Shown in pieces: positions 6,052 to 8,158 of a DNA stretch of 8,158 nucleotides. Each line of letters begins with the position of its first letter. Position 1 is the first letter of the stretch. The DNA is from Candidatus Scybalocola fimicaballi. Lineage in GTDB: Bacteria > Bacteroidota > Bacteroidia > Bacteroidales > Paludibacteraceae. The notes beneath the pieces were generated by a model that saw only the letters and a program-made list of their open reading frames with translations, made no database searches and was not told where the DNA came from. The position numbers and the translations under genes are program-made. The DNA is taken from assembly GCA_002317115.1 (NCBI GenBank), contig DCIP01000192.1:24353-32510 (forward strand). Direction: 5' to 3'.

Positions 6052-8158
6052 ATGAAGAAAATTTTTACTCTAACAGCTCTTACGCTATGCTCTATGGCGA
6101 ATGCAGCTTCCTACATCTCCAACGGTTTCTTCGAGCAGAATGTCGACGGTTGGGCGTTGTGGAATGGTGGCGACGATGGTGCTGCCGTTGAACGCGAAAG
6201 CGGAACTCAATTTGATGGTGTCGGTTGTATGAAGGTTGTCAACCCTCTCAACGATCCTGAAAACCAGTGGAAGGTGCAGGTCCACACAAATTTTGAAGTC
6301 GACGGTGATGGTCTTCCAGCCGGAGAATACGAGCTTTCGTACTATATCCGTACTCAGAGTGGCACAGGTTCGGTCCGCGTCTCAACATCTGGTGAGGCCA
6401 ACTATCAGGCTGACCAGGAGGTGACTGCTTCTTATTCTCAGAAGACTCTTACTTTCACTTCCAAAGGTGAGGTGGATGGCTTTAATTTTGACCTTGCCCA
6501 CACAGCCAACACATATTTTATAGATAACGTGACTTTGACTGCATTGTCGGTGGAACAACAGCCTGAAGACAACGGCGAGTATACAAAGGCTACCGTCGGC
6601 ATGGATATCAAAGACAAACAGCAGGAGGTGCTTGGTATCGGTGGTGGTATCGTCTACTATCAGGGCTGGTTCACTAACCACCCTAACAGCGTGGCTATCT
6701 TCGATACTATCTACACTGGTCTTGGATTGTCCGCTCTTCGTATCGGAAACTGGAAGCAGGACGTACTCGACCAGCATGAAGGTTTGAATGACGAGTTGAC
6801 TATCTACAATGAGGCTGTCAAGCGTCTTGGTCGTGACAATTTCATCGTAGAGATGTCTTCGTGGGCGGCTCCAGGCAATTTGAAGGAAAATGGCAACGTG
6901 GATGGGCCATACACATTAAAGAAGGGACCTGACGGCAAATTCGTCTACAATGAATATGCTGAGTGGTGGAAGAATTCTTTGGCTAAGTATCAGGAGCAGG
7001 GAATCCATCCCGACTATATCTCAATGCAGAACGAGCCTGACATGGAGGCAACATACGCCGCTACCCTATTCGACGCAACAGAGAATTACGTCGACTACAC
7101 AGGAAAGAAATTCGACCGTGCCGGCTACGACAAGGCTCTTCCAATCTTCGTCGCTAAGATCAAGGAGCTAAACGAGGTGCCTAAGATCCTTGGCCCAGAG
7201 GTGCTTGGTATCGGATATGGCAACACTCAGAAATATATGGATGCTCTCGACGCTTCTTTGCTAGACGGTCTTGCATTCCACTACTATCACAGCGGCGAGG
7301 AGGCAGCCGACAGATATGCCAAGCCAAACGCTTATATCAACGCACAGAAGGAGTTGGCAACAAAATATGGCAACATGCCACAGTTTATGACAGAGAACTG
7401 TGCTATGCGTGCTGAGAAGAACGGCAACGATGTCCACACAGCATGGATCATCGCCAACAGTTTCAACTACAACCGCGTCGGCTCATATATGTATTGGAAC
7501 CTATTGTGGGGAACATCAGACAAGGATGGCTGTATTGCAGTGAACGATCCATGGAACAAGGATGCGTGGAAAACAAACGAAGGCTACCAGGTTTGCCTTG
7601 ACTACCACGGTCTACGCCACTTCTCAAAATTCGCTCCAAAGGGCTATTTCTGCGTCGGCAGCACAACAGACAACGCCGACTTGGTTGTGACATCATTCGT
7701 AAGCCCAGACGGAAATAAAGCTACAATCGTTGTCATCAACAAGGGTAGCAACCATGCAGTGAAGGTAAACGCTCCATTTGAGAAATGCACAGCTCGTTTG
7801 ACAATGACAGCCACTTCAAAGGATGAGAGAAGCAAGGATTATGGTGTGATCGACTTGGCAGACGAGATCGAGATGCCAAAGATGAGTATCGCTACCATCA
7901 CAATGGAAAACAGTGGAAATGCAGATTGTGTAAAGCAGAATGTAGCCGACGACGCATTCAACGCTATGTTCGTTAACGATAATCTACAGATTACATCATC
8001 AGAGCAGGCAGACGCAACAGTTGAGGTCTGGGATGTGACTGGTAAGGTTTGGATCAACAAGGGAATCTCATTGAATGCAGGAGTCAATACAGTTGAGGCT
8101 AACATACCATCAGCAGTTTACTTTGTGAAGGTTATCGCAAACGGCAAACAGTCGGTTG
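6052..8158 (+). CDS. Secreted GH30-family glycosidase with N-terminal CBM and T9SS sorting tail (C-terminus beyond right edge)
   Basis: This is an exported polysaccharide hydrolase, most like the GH30 clan-A retaining enzymes (glucuronoxylanases, beta-glucanases, glucosylceramidase relatives). The exact substrate is not determined; xylan is a guess. A signal peptide MKKIFTLTALTLCSMANA is followed by cleavage after Ala18 or Ala19. Residues 20-165 form a CBM4/9-like beta-sandwich (NGFFEQNVDGWALWNGGDDG to YFIDNVTLTAL). After a short acidic linker the TIM barrel starts near 181 with VLGIGGGIVYYQGW. The likely acid/base is Glu328 in SMQNEPDM and the likely nucleophile Glu448 in FMTENCA. A GH30-type side beta-domain spans about 530-620. 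The end (about 640-702) has VEVWDVTGKVW and AVYFVKVIANGK, typical of a Por secretion (type IX) tail. At least 702 residues are present and probably only a few are missing. Reading is intact, with no stop. It is divergent from glnN and has its own consensus promoter. Confidence 0.88.
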   Translation, partial: MKKIFTLTALTLCSMANAASYISNGFFEQNVDGWALWNGGDDGAAVERESGTQFDGVGCMKVVNPLNDPENQWKVQVHTNFEVDGDGLPAGEYELSYYIRTQSGTGSVRVSTSGEANYQADQEVTASYSQKTLTFTSKGEVDGFNFDLAHTANTYFIDNVTLTALSVEQQPEDNGEYTKATVGMDIKDKQQEVLGIGGGIVYYQGWFTNHPNSVAIFDTIYTGLGLSALRIGNWKQDVLDQHEGLNDELTIYNEAVKRLGRDNFIVEMSSWAAPGNLKENGNVDGPYTLKKGPDGKFVYNEYAEWWKNSLAKYQEQGIHPDYISMQNEPDMEATYAATLFDATENYVDYTGKKFDRAGYDKALPIFVAKIKELNEVPKILGPEVLGIGYGNTQKYMDALDASLLDGLAFHYYHSGEEAADRYAKPNAYINAQKELATKYGNMPQFMTENCAMRAEKNGNDVHTAWIIANSFNYNRVGSYMYWNLLWGTSDKDGCIAVNDPWNKDAWKTNEGYQVCLDYHGLRHFSKFAPKGYFCVGSTTDNADLVVTSFVSPDGNKATIVVINKGSNHAVKVNAPFEKCTARLTMTATSKDERSKDYGVIDLADEIEMPKMSIATITMENSGNADCVKQNVADDAFNAMFVNDNLQITSSEQADATVEVWDVTGKVWINKGISLNAGVNTVEANIPSAVYFVKVIANGKQSV

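Noticed and set aside
6052..6110. Lipoprotein signal in the GH30 protein because of Cys13 in LTLC.
   Set aside because: The residue before the cysteine is Leu, which does not fit a lipobox, and an A-N-A signal peptidase I site follows.
6085..6777. Minus-strand frames inside the GH30 gene, including one of 131 codons.
   Set aside because: They are antisense to a clearly coding frame with signal peptide and conserved domains; they are shadows.

Overview
The window looks like a chromosomal stretch from a member of the order Bacteroidales, possibly a Prevotella relative. The evidence is: a type III glutamine synthetase of the Bacteroides class; a secreted glycosidase ending in what looks like a type IX secretion (Por) sorting tail; starts without Shine-Dalgarno sequences; and promoters that fit the Bacteroidetes consensus (TTTG, about 20 bp, TAnnTTTG). 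Genus is not provable from this sequence alone.

Layout. Bases 1-455 (minus) are the N-terminal part of a SlyD-type FKBP peptidyl-prolyl isomerase, cut by the left edge. Bases 491-1588 (minus) encode a CNNM/CorB-type membrane protein with a CBS pair. Bases 1589-1944 hold no protein gene but contain a rho-independent terminator and several other hairpins. Bases 1945-3141 (minus) encode an AT-rich AAA_14/DUF4143 ATPase. Its promoter is embedded in a cluster of three 20-bp repeats (3180-3269). Bases 3345-5540 (minus) are glnN with its own terminator and a roughly 130-nt structured leader. Bases 5541-6051 are a divergent regulatory region with a 12-bp-stem hairpin, a hexamer tandem array and a strong consensus promoter. 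From 6052 to the right edge (plus) runs a secreted CBM plus GH30 glycosidase, missing only its last few residues.

How the parts relate. The genes do not form one pathway. glnN (nitrogen assimilation), slyD (folding or metallochaperone) and the CNNM protein (ion transport) are housekeeping genes. The GH30 protein is a polysaccharide-degrading exoenzyme whose partner genes would lie beyond the right edge. The ATPase looks like an independent, probably transferred unit set between glnN and the CNNM gene, with its own promoter and terminator. Four of the five genes have a -7 box 26-31 nt before the start codon. glnN is the exception, with a long leader that can fold in two ways.

Most notable are the repeat cluster over the ATPase promoter, the switch-like glnN leader, and the hexamer array abutting the GH30 promoter. 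None of these could be compared with databases here.
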